64,000 nt of DNA. Source: Temperatibacter marinus (GTDB taxonomy: Bacteria > Pseudomonadota > Alphaproteobacteria > Sphingomonadales > Kordiimonadaceae). Both the position numbers and the translations under genes were made by a program. Below, one piece after another: positions 28,032 through 40,119 of this stretch. The DNA lies in contig NZ_CP123872.1 in assembly GCF_031598375.1 (NCBI RefSeq), positions 2,724,501-2,788,500 of the forward strand, read 5' to 3'. The notes below the pieces were generated by a model. The model worked only from the letters and a program-made list of their open reading frames with translations, made no database searches and was not told the DNA's origin. Every line of letters begins with the position of its first letter. The stretch's first letter is position 1.

Positions 28032-29210
28032 ATGTCTCAAGAAAAAACCACTGGACCGATGCGCTTAGACTCCATTGATTTTATGCGCGGCTTCGTCATG
28101 ATCATCATGGCTCTAGACCATGTTCGTGATTATGTCTTTCTGGGCTCGATTGACCCGCAAAACCTAGATGAAACGACCCCTGCACTCTTTTTCAGCCGTT
28201 GGATTACAAATTTATGTGCCCCTGTATTTATCGTGTTGGCCGGGCTTTCTGTTGGTATCATGGCCAAAAGGATGGAGAAGCCAGCCTTAACCCGATTTCT
28301 CTTAACCCGTGGGCTTTGGCTTGTTTTTATCGAAATGACAGTGATTAGCCTTGGATGGAACTTTACAAACTTCCAAAGTTGGTTCATTGGCCTTCAAGTC
28401 ATATGTGCTATTGGGGTCAGCATGATAGCCCTTGCAGGTCTCATTTGGCTTCCCCGAACCGCAATTATAGGCGTCTGCGCCGTTATTCTTCTTGGACATG
28501 GTCTCATAGATGACGTTTGGCCGTCTAGTTTTAGTTTTTACACCAACCCTGTACCATTTTATCAGGTCCTGACAGATACAGGCCTTGTCATGGTAGCTGG
28601 CATCCCAATGTTTGTACTCTATCCTATTGGTATGTGGGTCGGCGTTATTGCTTTTGGCTATTTAATTGCGCCTCTCTTTGACAAAGAGGAAGGTGATCTA
28701 CGCCGTACGCTTATTCGCTCAGGACTAGCAATGCTCGCCCTCTTTTTGGTTCTTCGCGGCTTCAACCTCTACGGAGATCCTTTCCCATGGACGGACCAAA
28801 ACACACTAGCAAAAGATATCATGGCTTTCTTAACCATAAATAAGTATCCGCCCTCACTGAGTTTTTTACTGGTCACACTCGGTATCAGTGCTGTTTTGAT
28901 GGGTTTAATTAAATCCTACTCATCTCCTTTGAAACAAGCCATTATTACCTTAGGGCGCGTTCCTTTCTTCTACTATATACTTCACATTTACCTCATTCAC
29001 CTGATCGCTCTGATCATGGCAGAAATTCAAGGATTTGGATACGCGACTGCGATGCCAGGATGGTGGCTTTTACCGCCTGAACTAGGCGTAAACCTATACT
29101 GGACATGGGTCATCTGGATTGCAGTGGTTATTGGACTTTATCCTGCCTGTAAGTGGTTTGCAGGCGTTAAGAAACGGAATAAACATATTACCATTCTGAA
29201 ATATCTATAA
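28032..29210 (+). CDS. DUF1624/HGSNAT-like multi-pass membrane protein
   Basis: A 392-residue integral membrane protein with about ten hydrophobic segments. The N-terminal RLDSIDFMRGFVMIIMALDHVRD is the signature of the DUF1624/heparan-alpha-glucosaminide acetyltransferase-like and acyltransferase-3-related families; the His in ALDHVRD is the likely functional residue. These proteins are thought to move acyl groups across membranes, but the substrate here is unknown. ATG 28032 has AAGGGGG upstream; the ORF's earlier start at 28011 is not needed. A signal-peptide protein follows after 15 bp, probably in the same transcript. Confidence 0.85.
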   Translation: MSQEKTTGPMRLDSIDFMRGFVMIIMALDHVRDYVFLGSIDPQNLDETTPALFFSRWITNLCAPVFIVLAGLSVGIMAKRMEKPALTRFLLTRGLWLVFIEMTVISLGWNFTNFQSWFIGLQVICAIGVSMIALAGLIWLPRTAIIGVCAVILLGHGLIDDVWPSSFSFYTNPVPFYQVLTDTGLVMVAGIPMFVLYPIGMWVGVIAFGYLIAPLFDKEEGDLRRTLIRSGLAMLALFLVLRGFNLYGDPFPWTDQNTLAKDIMAFLTINKYPPSLSFLLVTLGISAVLMGLIKSYSSPLKQAIITLGRVPFFYYILHIYLIHLIALIMAEIQGFGYATAMPGWWLLPPELGVNLYWTWVIWIAVVIGLYPACKWFAGVKKRNKHITILKYL

Positions 29211-29225
29211 GGACAGGAAGATCTA

Positions 29226-29744
29226 ATGAAAAATTTTATCTTGATGCTCGTGCTTACACTCTCTTTTCCTGTTCTCTCGCAACAACAACCCGTCAATGTA
29301 TGCAGGCAGGACCCTCATTTTAAAGATTGGGATTTTTGGATAGGAAATTGGGACGTCTATGATAACACTTCTGGTAAAAAGGCGGGGACAAACCTCATAA
29401 TAAAAACAGAGGATGGCTGCACTATAAAAGAACATTGGACCAATGGCATTGGGGGCAAAGGCTTCTCTATGAACTATTATAACCCCTTGTCTCAGAAATG
29501 GCGTCAAATATGGGTGTCTGGCCCAGGATATTTAATAGACTATCAAGGCGGTCTCAATGCCTCTGGCGCAATGGTTTTAGAAGGGCACATTGAATATTAC
29601 GGGACGGGTGTAAAACAACCCTTTCGCGGGACTTGGAGCCAATATAAAAATGGTGATGTCCGTCAATTTTTCGAAGTAAAAACCAAAGAAGGTGTCTGGA
29701 CAGTGTGGTTTGATGGCCGCTACACACGTCGCTCGACACCTTAA
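29226..29744 (+). CDS. Exported lipocalin-like protein (DUF1579-type)
   Basis: A 172-residue protein with a signal peptide (about 1-18, cleavage near LSQ-QQP). The mature part starts with a Cys-containing segment and then FWIGNWDVYD, a motif common in DUF1579 and related small beta-barrel proteins, with repeated Trp/Tyr-rich strands and a closing GVWTVWFDGRYTR. No catalytic residues can be assigned. It follows the DUF1624-like gene after 15 bp with AGGAAG as ribosome site, so the pair probably acts together in the envelope. Confidence 0.75.
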   Translation: MKNFILMLVLTLSFPVLSQQQPVNVCRQDPHFKDWDFWIGNWDVYDNTSGKKAGTNLIIKTEDGCTIKEHWTNGIGGKGFSMNYYNPLSQKWRQIWVSGPGYLIDYQGGLNASGAMVLEGHIEYYGTGVKQPFRGTWSQYKNGDVRQFFEVKTKEGVWTVWFDGRYTRRSTP

Positions 29745-29805
29745 AAGATGAGTGCCTAGGAAGAAACCATCGAAAACATAAAAAATTACGCATAAATGGA
29801 GTTTT

Positions 29806-29820
29806 GTTCTTTATTTGTTC
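29806..29820. promoter_or_regulatory. LexA box upstream of uvrA
   Basis: GTTC-TTTATTT-GTTC exactly fits the alphaproteobacterial SOS operator GTTC-N7-GTTC. It lies 87 bp before the uvrA start. lexA itself is in this window with a matching box. Confidence 0.88.
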
Positions 29821-29907
29821 TTAAATAACAGCTATTGTGCTGTGTGACTAATCTAGATAGATAGATATCGTGTAAAACCATAATGATTAATCAATTGGAA
29901 TTTATTT

Positions 29908-32769
29908 ATGCTCACTGAAATTACAGTCAAAGGTGCCCGCGAACATAACCTTAAAAATGTGAATGTGACCATTCCGCGGGATAAACTGATTGTTATTACA
30001 GGGCTTTCAGGCAGTGGTAAATCTTCCCTTGCTTTTGATACCATCTATGCTGAAGGACAAAGACGCTATGTCGAAAGTCTCTCAGCCTATGCCCGTCAAT
30101 TTCTTGAGATGATGCAAAAGCCTGATGTTGATCATATTGAGGGCCTCTCACCTGCTATTTCTATTGAGCAGAAAACCACAAGTAAAAACCCACGGTCTAC
30201 AGTCGGTACTGTGACAGAGATCTATGATTATATGCGACTGCTGTGGGCACGCATTGGTATTCCCTATTCCCCAGCGACCGGCCTTCCCATTGAAAGTCAA
30301 ACGGTTAGTCAGATGGTTGACCGCGTAATGGCGATGGGTGAAGGCACCCGCCTTTATGTAATGGCCCCGATCGTTCGAGGCAGAAAAGGTGAATATAGAA
30401 AAGAAATAAATGAGTTACAGAAACGTGGCTTCCAAAGACTTAAAGTGAATGATGAATTTTATTTAATCGAAGATTTTCCTGCCCTCGATAAAAAATACAA
30501 GCATCATATAGATGTAGTTGTCGATCGCCTTGTCATTAAAGAAGATACACAAGGGCGCTTAGCAGAATCCATAGAAACAGCATTGGATCTTGCAGACGGC
30601 TTACTAGTTATAGAGACAGCCCCAAGAGACGGTGAGCCAGAACGCACCCTTCTTAGTGCAAAATTTGCCTGTCCAGAGAGCGGATTTACTATAGAAGAAA
30701 TAGAACCCAGACTATTTTCTTTCAATAATCCTTTTGGTGCTTGCCCAACATGCGATGGCTTAGGCAAGCAGCTTTATTTTGACCCACTTCTATGTGTGCC
30801 AGATGTCACAAAATCAGTAAAAGGAGGTGCCCTGGCCCCTTGGTCAAATAAATCGAAAAGCCCATCGCCTTTCTACTTTCAAGCGCTGGCTGCAGTCTGT
30901 GATCATTACGGTGTCTCCTTAGACACGCCCTGGAATAAAATCCCAGAAAAGGCACAACAAGCTATGCTTTATGGCACTGGCAAAGAAACAGTCCGAATTG
31001 TCTATAAAGACGGCAAAACAAAATTTGAGACAAATAAAGCTTTTGAAGGTGTTATTAACAATATTGAGCGCCGCTGGCGTGAAACTGATAGCAATTGGAT
31101 GCGCGAAGAATTGGCTAAATATCAATCGTCTTCGGCCTGTGGTTCCTGTCATGGCGATCGCTTAAAAAAAGAGGCTCTCGCTGTCAAAATTGACGGGGAA
31201 ACCATCAGTAACATCACAGGATTGTCCGTTGGGAATGCGCTGACATGGTTTACAGCCCTGCCCCATTTATTGACAGAAAAGCAAAGTCAAATTGCTGAAA
31301 AAGTCCTAAAAGAAATTCAAGATCGACTGGGCTTTCTAAATAATGTTGGTCTTGAATATCTCAGTCTTTCACGATCTTCAGGTACACTTTCAGGCGGTGA
31401 AAGTCAGCGAATTCGGTTAGCTTCTCAAATTGGATCAGGCCTCACAGGGGTCCTTTATGTCTTGGACGAGCCTTCAATCGGCCTTCACCAAAAAGATAAC
31501 GATCGTCTTCTTGAAACACTAAAAAATCTTCGCGATATTGGCAATACAGTCTTAGTTGTAGAACATGATGAAGATGCTATCTTACAAGCTGATTATGTCA
31601 TCGATATGGGTCCTGGTGCTGGAGAGCACGGCGGCACTGTTGTTGCTGAAGGCACCCCTGCTCAGATTATGAAGCATAAAAAGTCTCTGACTGGCGCCTA
31701 TCTAACCGGTAAAAAGTCTGTCCCCATCCCAAGTGAACGTCGCTCAGGGCATAAGGGTAAAGCCATCAAGGTGAACGGCGCCAAAGCCAATAACCTCAAA
31801 GATGTTACAGGCACAATACCGCTTGGAACTCTCACATGTATTACCGGTGTATCCGGTTCTGGTAAGTCGACTTTTACAATAGAGACCCTCTATAAAGCGG
31901 TTGCCAGAAAATTAAACAATAACCGTAACATCCCTGGAGAGCATACCTCTATTGAGGGCCTTGAATTTCTTGATAAAATTGTTGATATCGATCAAAGCCC
32001 CATCGGCCGAACACCACGTTCAAATCCAGCAACCTATACAGGGGCGTTTGGTCCTATACGTGATTGGTTTGCGGGCTTACCAGAAGCCAATGCAAGAGGC
32101 TACAAACCTGGGCGATTTAGCTTTAATGTTAAGGGTGGACGCTGTGAAGCCTGTAAAGGCGACGGCGTCATCAAAATTGAAATGCATTTCTTGCCCGATG
32201 TATATGTTGAGTGCGATCAATGTAAAGGCAAACGGTACAACCGTGAAACCCTGGAAGTTCGCTATAAAGACAAGTCCATTTCTGATGTGCTGGATATGAC
32301 TGTAGAGGACGGAGTTAAATTCTTTAAAGCAGTGCCCTCCATTCGTAACAAGCTTGAAATGTTAGACCGTGTAGGCCTTAGCTATATTCGCATCGGCCAA
32401 CAAGCGACAACGCTTTCAGGGGGAGAAGCTCAACGTGTCAAACTAGCGAAAGAACTATCGAAGCGCTCTACAGGCAAGACTCTCTACATCTTGGATGAGC
32501 CAACAACTGGCTTACATTTTGAAGACATTCGCAAACTTATGGAAGTTATCCAAGAGCTTGTCGATCAAGGGAATACTGTCATCATTATTGAACATAATCT
32601 TGAGGTAATTAAAACCGCAGACTGGATCTTGGATTTAGGACCGAATGGAGGCGACGGCGGGGGCGAAATCATTGCCTGCGGAACCCCAGAAGACATTGCC
32701 AAGGCAAAAGGCAGTTATACGGGCACTTATCTTAAAGATCTCCTTAAGAAAACCGTAGCCGCAGAATAA
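29908..32769 (+). CDS. uvrA: Excinuclease ABC subunit A
   Basis: Damage-recognition ATPase of nucleotide excision repair. It has 953 residues with two ABC modules: Walker A GLSGSGKS at 32-39 and a second GVSGSGKS in the C-terminal half, and signatures LSGGESQR and LSGGEAQR. Zinc-binding CxxC pairs are seen in the insertion domains (CPTC, CGSC, CEAC, CDQC). GGAA precedes the ATG. The LexA box upstream predicts SOS induction. It is complete and of normal length. Confidence 0.98.
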   Translation: MLTEITVKGAREHNLKNVNVTIPRDKLIVITGLSGSGKSSLAFDTIYAEGQRRYVESLSAYARQFLEMMQKPDVDHIEGLSPAISIEQKTTSKNPRSTVGTVTEIYDYMRLLWARIGIPYSPATGLPIESQTVSQMVDRVMAMGEGTRLYVMAPIVRGRKGEYRKEINELQKRGFQRLKVNDEFYLIEDFPALDKKYKHHIDVVVDRLVIKEDTQGRLAESIETALDLADGLLVIETAPRDGEPERTLLSAKFACPESGFTIEEIEPRLFSFNNPFGACPTCDGLGKQLYFDPLLCVPDVTKSVKGGALAPWSNKSKSPSPFYFQALAAVCDHYGVSLDTPWNKIPEKAQQAMLYGTGKETVRIVYKDGKTKFETNKAFEGVINNIERRWRETDSNWMREELAKYQSSSACGSCHGDRLKKEALAVKIDGETISNITGLSVGNALTWFTALPHLLTEKQSQIAEKVLKEIQDRLGFLNNVGLEYLSLSRSSGTLSGGESQRIRLASQIGSGLTGVLYVLDEPSIGLHQKDNDRLLETLKNLRDIGNTVLVVEHDEDAILQADYVIDMGPGAGEHGGTVVAEGTPAQIMKHKKSLTGAYLTGKKSVPIPSERRSGHKGKAIKVNGAKANNLKDVTGTIPLGTLTCITGVSGSGKSTFTIETLYKAVARKLNNNRNIPGEHTSIEGLEFLDKIVDIDQSPIGRTPRSNPATYTGAFGPIRDWFAGLPEANARGYKPGRFSFNVKGGRCEACKGDGVIKIEMHFLPDVYVECDQCKGKRYNRETLEVRYKDKSISDVLDMTVEDGVKFFKAVPSIRNKLEMLDRVGLSYIRIGQQATTLSGGEAQRVKLAKELSKRSTGKTLYILDEPTTGLHFEDIRKLMEVIQELVDQGNTVIIIEHNLEVIKTADWILDLGPNGGDGGGEIIACGTPEDIAKAKGSYTGTYLKDLLKKTVAAE

Positions 32770-32788
32770 AGCTTGACGGTCAAGCTTT
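32768..32788 (+). terminator. Perfect hairpin at the uvrA stop codon
   Basis: AAAGCTTGA-CGG-TCAAGCTTT, a 9-bp inverted repeat with a 3-nt loop that begins inside the uvrA stop codon. There is no clear U-run, so it may be a transcript-end stabiliser or a weak terminator. Confidence 0.45.
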
Positions 32789-32827
32789 GTCTACACTCAT
32801 CTATACAGGTATATGGGAGGCTGGATA

Positions 32828-33211
32828 TTAGAGTAATGTCCAGCCAGACGCCCAATAGATGATCAAAAAGCCTGTAGGAACAAAGAAAAGCCCAACCCAT
32901 CTCATATAAGGCCCAATCAGCCCTGTGATCCACACGGCAAACTTTGAATGCCGTTCTCCGCCAAGGGCCATTAAGGCAAAAGAGACAGCCATTATAAGAT
33001 ATCCTAACGCCAAAAAGTCTCGTGGATGGTTCGTTTGGTCTGAAAAATAAACGAATACTGCGCCCATGAGAAATCGTGTTCCAACCTCTAAGCTCTGAAA
33101 ATAAGATTTCTGACTATAGCGCAGAATGCCTTGGACCATTTTCTGAGGCCAAAGGAAGGCGGCTAAGCAAAAAAATGACATTAAAACACCGCATGCAATT
33201 ATGATAATCAT
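32828..33211 (-). CDS. Small multi-pass membrane protein, unrecognised
   Basis: A 127-residue membrane protein with about four hydrophobic segments and few charged residues. I do not recognise the family. ATG 33211 (MIIIIACG) is chosen because GGAGG lies 7 bases upstream on the minus strand; an in-frame start at 33259 would overlap the region between the divergent genes. It is convergent with uvrA and divergent from an ICMT-like gene 93 bp away, so the two membrane protein genes may share regulation. Confidence 0.65.
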   Translation of the reverse strand: MIIIIACGVLMSFFCLAAFLWPQKMVQGILRYSQKSYFQSLEVGTRFLMGAVFVYFSDQTNHPRDFLALGYLIMAVSFALMALGGERHSKFAVWITGLIGPYMRWVGLFFVPTGFLIIYWASGWTLL

Positions 33212-33304
33212 ACCCCATCCTCCGATTGTGATTTTACCCCAAATCGCTTTTTGGGTCAAAATATGGTATGGACACTATTGCATGATTAGGAGGGGAGAAA
33301 CATT

Positions 33305-34003
33305 ATGATTGCATTTATCTATAGAATTGGAGCCTTAATGGGGCTCATGAGTGTCTTTGCTGCTTTAGCTTGGGGCTTTAGATATGAAGTGAACGCACCT
33401 ATTGAGAATATCTATTTTAACATCATGATTTATGTAGGCTGGATGATCATCCATCTGGTTTCAACACGGATGTGGTTTAAAAAAGGGCTCTTCGGTGACG
33501 GGGCTGGAAAATTATTCGAGCGCCAAATTTACATCATTCAATCCGTTGCAGGTTGGGGACTCATTTTATGGTTTCATAAGCCCATGCCAGGCCTCGGTAT
33601 CGAGCAACTCCTTTTACCATCCTACGTTGGGTTCGCTGGTTTATGCATTGTAATGATTGGACTTTTTGGATTTTTAGAAGAAAAATCTTTTGACTTTTTA
33701 GATCAATTTTTAGGTGTACCTGGCTCAGAAGTCAGTCATTCTCACGGCGAAGAAACACCACTTCTTACAGAAGGATCTTATGGTCGTATCCGTCACCCTA
33801 TGTACGCAGGGGCCTTCATTGCAGGGGTCGGGAGCTTGCTTATTCATCCTAACATGGCGCAAGTCATCTGGGTGGGCATGGTTGGCATGACTTTTCTTCT
33901 CTTTATTCCGATTGAAGAAGCGCAGCTTTTAAGAGAACGCGGCGATGCCTACAAAGACTATATGAAGAAAGTACCTCATCGCCTTTTCAAAGGTATCTGG
34001 TAA
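33305..34003 (+). CDS. Isoprenylcysteine carboxylmethyltransferase-like membrane protein
   Basis: A 232-residue membrane protein with about five or six hydrophobic segments. The C-terminal GRIRHPMYAG, followed by EEAQLLRERGDAYKDYMKKVP, is the SAM-binding signature of the ICMT/PEMT/NnrU-like methyltransferase group. The bacterial substrate is unknown; candidates are lipids or small molecules, since bacteria lack prenylated Cys targets. GGAGGGGAG precedes the ATG. Confidence 0.8.
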   Translation: MIAFIYRIGALMGLMSVFAALAWGFRYEVNAPIENIYFNIMIYVGWMIIHLVSTRMWFKKGLFGDGAGKLFERQIYIIQSVAGWGLILWFHKPMPGLGIEQLLLPSYVGFAGLCIVMIGLFGFLEEKSFDFLDQFLGVPGSEVSHSHGEETPLLTEGSYGRIRHPMYAGAFIAGVGSLLIHPNMAQVIWVGMVGMTFLLFIPIEEAQLLRERGDAYKDYMKKVPHRLFKGIW

Positions 34004-34010
34004 ATAATAA

Positions 34011-34039
34011 TGCCCTGCCCCCACCATGGGGACAGGGCA
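34011..34039 (-). terminator. Terminator downstream of eno
   Basis: On the minus strand a 13-bp stem with one G-U pair (34039-34027 with 34023-34011, 3-nt loop) is followed by UUAUUAUUU. On the plus strand the same position is a C-A mismatch, so the hairpin is best fitted to end eno transcripts. Confidence 0.75.
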
Positions 34040-34065
34040 AAAATATGTCGATAACGAGCGATAAA

Positions 34066-35352
<1,287 letters not shown>

Positions 35353-35423
35353 CTATTTGAGAATTAAAATCAACAGGGTTCCTATTACAGAAGGATTGTT
35401 ACAAAAACAAGAGTCTTCAAAGA

Positions 35424-36629
35424 TTATAGTTCATATGTTTCACGCACGGTTTGCATGAGGAGTTCGAATTTTTTCTTTTCCCTATATGAAAGACCTCGCT
35501 CGTGAATTCCATAGGCTAGTTTCAACTCAGAATATTTGCGTGAAAGAATGGGGCGTTTTTCTTTTATCTTCCCTGGTGCATAAGAGTGCCAAAACTGAAC
35601 ATCTGTGAATTTTGCCTCGAGTTTTTCTTTATCTCCTAAGCTGAAATCCTGATTGGTCACATAGAGATATTCATCAAGACTATCTTTTAAATCAGTCCAT
35701 GAAACGGCACCTGAGTCTGCAAGAGCTCTGATTTTGCGGGTTTGCATCATAAAGATCTCTTTATGCGCTTCCTCCGCATAGAGCGTCTTTGCATAGACTG
35801 AAGCCCTATCATTAAAGGTATCCGCTACATCTATCATCGCAAGTTCAGCTGCTCGGTCTGCTGCTTGTGTTAATAATTCATAATAACTCTCTTGGGGCAA
35901 CCTCATTCTCACCGCGGTTAAGCCTTCGTTCCAAAAGCTTTCATAATTCTTTCGATCCCCTGCAGCCCCTGCCGCACGAGCCCGATTCAAGACAAGATCC
36001 GGATAAAATGCATGGGCAGAATCAAAGTGAACAAGCAAGCTTTTTAAATTGCTTTTTATAGAACCATATTGTGATTTTAATGCTTTCTCACTTGGATCTT
36101 CATCCAGCTTTTTAAGGAGGGCTGCAACTTGAATTTGTGCTTTTTCTGCTGCTTCACGTTTTTTTGCTAAAGCTTTAGCCTTTTTTTCAGCCTCTTTCTT
36201 TGCTTTTTTTTCTGCTTTCATTGCTTTTTTAACCGCAGCAACTTCCTCTTTACTCAGGCCTGTCTGTTCAACAGCCGCAGTTTGGGGCAGTGAATTTTCA
36301 ACGGGTTCATGTCTTGGTTCACCATGAGGCGTTGGATTTTTCTTCTTATCGCCAAACCCAAAAAAACCCATAACACGACCAAAGAATCCTTTGCGTTTTG
36401 CCGTCTCTGCTTTTGGCCGTTCTTCCGTCGTTTGTTTAGGCTTTTTTTCAGATGATTTTTCAGTCTTAGATTGCTGTGTCTTTTCTTCTGAAGCTGACGA
36501 TGATTTCTTCTCTATTTTTTTAGCAGTCTCGCTTTTCTTGGGCGCAGGTTTATAATTTAAATCGTCATCAGCAAATCCTGCGAACGAAACAGACGCAAAA
36601 AAAGATAATAATACCAAACACTTAATCAT
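35424..36629 (-). CDS. Exported Lys/Glu-rich protein with coiled-coil region, unrecognised
   Basis: A 401-residue protein of unknown family. It has a signal peptide (about 1-18), a low-complexity segment of Lys, Ser, Glu, Thr and Pro at about 22-75, a short Phe/Gly patch (GFFGRVMGFFGFGDKKK), a very Lys/Ala/Glu-rich probable coiled coil at about 125-175, and a helical C-terminal half with tetratricopeptide-like Ala/Leu/Tyr spacing but no clear repeat. The start at 36629 has GGGAG upstream; the longer frame to 36680 is not needed. It occupies the position between pyrG and eno. It could be a periplasmic scaffold or envelope protein; no function is claimed. Confidence 0.7.
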   Translation of the reverse strand: MIKCLVLLSFFASVSFAGFADDDLNYKPAPKKSETAKKIEKKSSSASEEKTQQSKTEKSSEKKPKQTTEERPKAETAKRKGFFGRVMGFFGFGDKKKNPTPHGEPRHEPVENSLPQTAAVEQTGLSKEEVAAVKKAMKAEKKAKKEAEKKAKALAKKREAAEKAQIQVAALLKKLDEDPSEKALKSQYGSIKSNLKSLLVHFDSAHAFYPDLVLNRARAAGAAGDRKNYESFWNEGLTAVRMRLPQESYYELLTQAADRAAELAMIDVADTFNDRASVYAKTLYAEEAHKEIFMMQTRKIRALADSGAVSWTDLKDSLDEYLYVTNQDFSLGDKEKLEAKFTDVQFWHSYAPGKIKEKRPILSRKYSELKLAYGIHERGLSYREKKKFELLMQTVRETYEL

Positions 36630-36696
36630 CGGGGCCGCTCCCTGCAAAATTTTCCATATTTCATTACTTATACTAAGCAAGGATCACGCCAATCAC

Positions 36697-36721
36697 AAAA
36701 AAAGGGGCCAAAAAGCCCCTT
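36697..36721 (-). terminator. Intrinsic terminator after pyrG
   Basis: On the minus strand the 7-bp stem AAGGGGC/GCCCCTT with a 6-nt loop leads into a run of U residues. It lies 23-47 bp past the pyrG stop and should separate pyrG from the exported-protein gene. Confidence 0.85.
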
Positions 36722-36743
36722 ACTATCCCTTGAGATGGTTTTA

Positions 36744-38384
<1,641 letters not shown>

Positions 38385-38472
38385 TCATTCAATATCATTA
38401 CTTCACTCGTCAAACGTATTGACGAGCATAAAAGCAATACTCAAAAATTCAAATTATTTTAGACTTACAGAG

Positions 38473-38494
38473 AAACGGGAGCCGAAGCCCCCGT
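38473..38494 (-). terminator. Intrinsic terminator after secG
   Basis: On the minus strand ACGGGGGC-TTCG-GCTCCCGT forms an 8-bp stem (one G-U) capped by a UUCG tetraloop, followed by UUUCUCU. It lies 18 bp past secG. Confidence 0.75.
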
Positions 38495-38511
38495 GTCTAA
38501 TACCCGTTATT

Positions 38512-38841
38512 CTAATTATCTTTATCTTTGGTTGGAAGGGTTGGAAGTTCCTTATCCTTCTCTGGCTTGGGTAGCGTATCTGCTTGCTCTGCAAGGTCTG
38601 CAGCTGTTTCCCCTTTATCTCGGTTCGCAGCGATATACCCAAGGGCTAAGGAATTAACAATAAAAATGACTGCCAGCCATTTTGTTGATTTTGTTAAAAG
38701 GTTCGCTGCACCGCGTGCTGTCATCATTCCAGAAGAATTTCCTCCGATACCAAGACCGCCGCCTTCTGATCGTTGAAGAAGTACCAAAACGACAATAGCA
38801 ATTGCCACGATTAGATGAATTGCAAGCAATACGCTTTCCAT
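38512..38841 (-). CDS. secG: Preprotein translocase subunit SecG
   Basis: Small auxiliary subunit of the SecYEG channel. It has 109 residues with two membrane segments (about 4-22 and 52-72) flanking the conserved QRSEGGGLGIGG cytosolic loop, and a charged Pro/Lys/Asp-rich C-terminal tail. The order tpiA-secG-pyrG is conserved in alphaproteobacteria. A 172-bp gap to tpiA holds only a short CTGATA/TATCAG hairpin (38864-38879). Confidence 0.94.
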   Translation of the reverse strand: MESVLLAIHLIVAIAIVVLVLLQRSEGGGLGIGGNSSGMMTARGAANLLTKSTKWLAVIFIVNSLALGYIAANRDKGETAADLAEQADTLPKPEKDKELPTLPTKDKDN

Positions 38842-39013
38842 AACTCTTAGCCTTATAAAGTAACTGATATTTCTATCAGATTATTTCTCACCGCACTCTC
38901 TATCCATATAGAACCAGCGGCAAACATATTCAAAGCGGGACTATTAGACGAAATACCCCGTCTTTGCCAAGTAAAATTTTCTCTTTTGCCTATAATTTTA
39001 TTATAGACCTATC

Positions 39014-39772
39014 TTATGGTCGATAAGCATCGATAATTCCGTTGAAATCATCAGCTTTCAAACTAGCGCCCCCGACGAGGGCTCCATTAACATTTTCAGC
39101 GCCCATCAATTCTTTTGCATTTGATGGTTTGACTGAGCCGCCGTAAAGAATACTAAAGCCCGCCCCATCAGACGAAAAGCGATCAATCAGAGAATTTCTA
39201 ATAGCCGTATGAATTTCTTCAACATCTGCGACGGTTGGAGTTCTCCCAGTTCCGATCGCCCATACAGGTTCATAAGCAATAATCACTGTTTCAGAGGTAG
39301 CCGTCGAAGGAACAGATTGAGAAATCTGGTCCAAAACAATTTTAACTGCATCCCCTGCATCACGTTCTGCTTCAGTCTCTCCCACACAGATAATAGCTTT
39401 CATGCCATTTTCAACCACCGAGACAGCTTTATCATGCACAAGTGCGCTCGTTTCTTGGTGATCTGCCCGTCGCTCAGAATGTCCGACGATAATATGTGAC
39501 CCACCACAATCAGCAATCATCGAGGCAGAAACATCCCCCGTATGCGCACCTTTATTGTTTTGGTGACAGTCCTGCGCACCAATTTGTACTTTGCTCTGAC
39601 TGGCATCGACGGCAAAAAGCGCCATCAAAGTTAAGGGAGGACAAATCAGCACCTCACAGTCAGCCGGTGCTTCCTTATCAATTTTAGTGATGAGACTATC
39701 GATCTCTTTCCAACTACCCCGTTGGCCATTCATTTTCCAATTACCGGCGACAAGTGAGACTGGTTTTGACAT
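39014..39772 (-). CDS. tpiA: Triosephosphate isomerase
   Basis: Interconverts dihydroxyacetone phosphate and glyceraldehyde 3-phosphate. It has 252 residues. The substrate-binding Lys is in GNWKMNG, the catalytic His in VGHSERR, the catalytic Glu in AYEPVWAIGTG, and the phosphate-binding loop is YGGSVKP. ATG 39772 (MSKPVSLV) has AGGGGG upstream; the longer frame to 39826 lies in the divergent leader and is rejected. Its leader carries a long-range inverted repeat. Confidence 0.97.
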   Translation of the reverse strand: MSKPVSLVAGNWKMNGQRGSWKEIDSLITKIDKEAPADCEVLICPPLTLMALFAVDASQSKVQIGAQDCHQNNKGAHTGDVSASMIADCGGSHIIVGHSERRADHQETSALVHDKAVSVVENGMKAIICVGETEAERDAGDAVKIVLDQISQSVPSTATSETVIIAYEPVWAIGTGRTPTVADVEEIHTAIRNSLIDRFSSDGAGFSILYGGSVKPSNAKELMGAENVNGALVGGASLKADDFNGIIDAYRP

Positions 39773-40119
39773 ATATACCCCCTGTAGAGCTATCCAAGAG
39801 CATTTATTCTCTGAAGATAGACTCAAAATAGATTACGATTCTCAGATAGCTCTCTTTTTATTTGGGACCAGACAGCTATTCCGTCTAACTCTCATGTATC
39901 AAAGCCTTCTTAAAAAGGCCAGTTGAATCAACCTAATGGGCTACTTTTTTTTGACAAAAACCTTATAAAAAGCGAGAAAAGCAGAAATGCGGTTGCAGGC
40001 AAGCAAACTCTTGCTATGATGCGCCGCATTTACGCCTTGAAATATAATAAAAGGCGCTTATCTGTCTCTATATGAAGACAATAAGTATATAATCAATAAC
40101 TGATTTGGGAGTTTGGGTC
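39773..40119. other. Divergent tpiA/ppiD intergenic region
   Basis: A 347-bp stretch without a gene. It contains an inverted repeat AGAGCTATC (39786-39794) / GATAGCTCT (39845-39853) close to the tpiA ribosome site, three scattered GANTC sites, a short GCCTT/AAGGC hairpin near 39905 and a plausible ppiD promoter at 39993-40020. No coding sequence or RNA gene is evident. Confidence 0.6.
39993..40020 (+). promoter_or_regulatory. Putative sigma70 promoter of the ppiD-trpE transcript
   Basis: TTGCAG and TATGAT separated by 16 bp, about 100 bp before ppiD. ppiD and trpE are 11 bp apart, so this promoter may also drive trpE. Confidence 0.5.
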
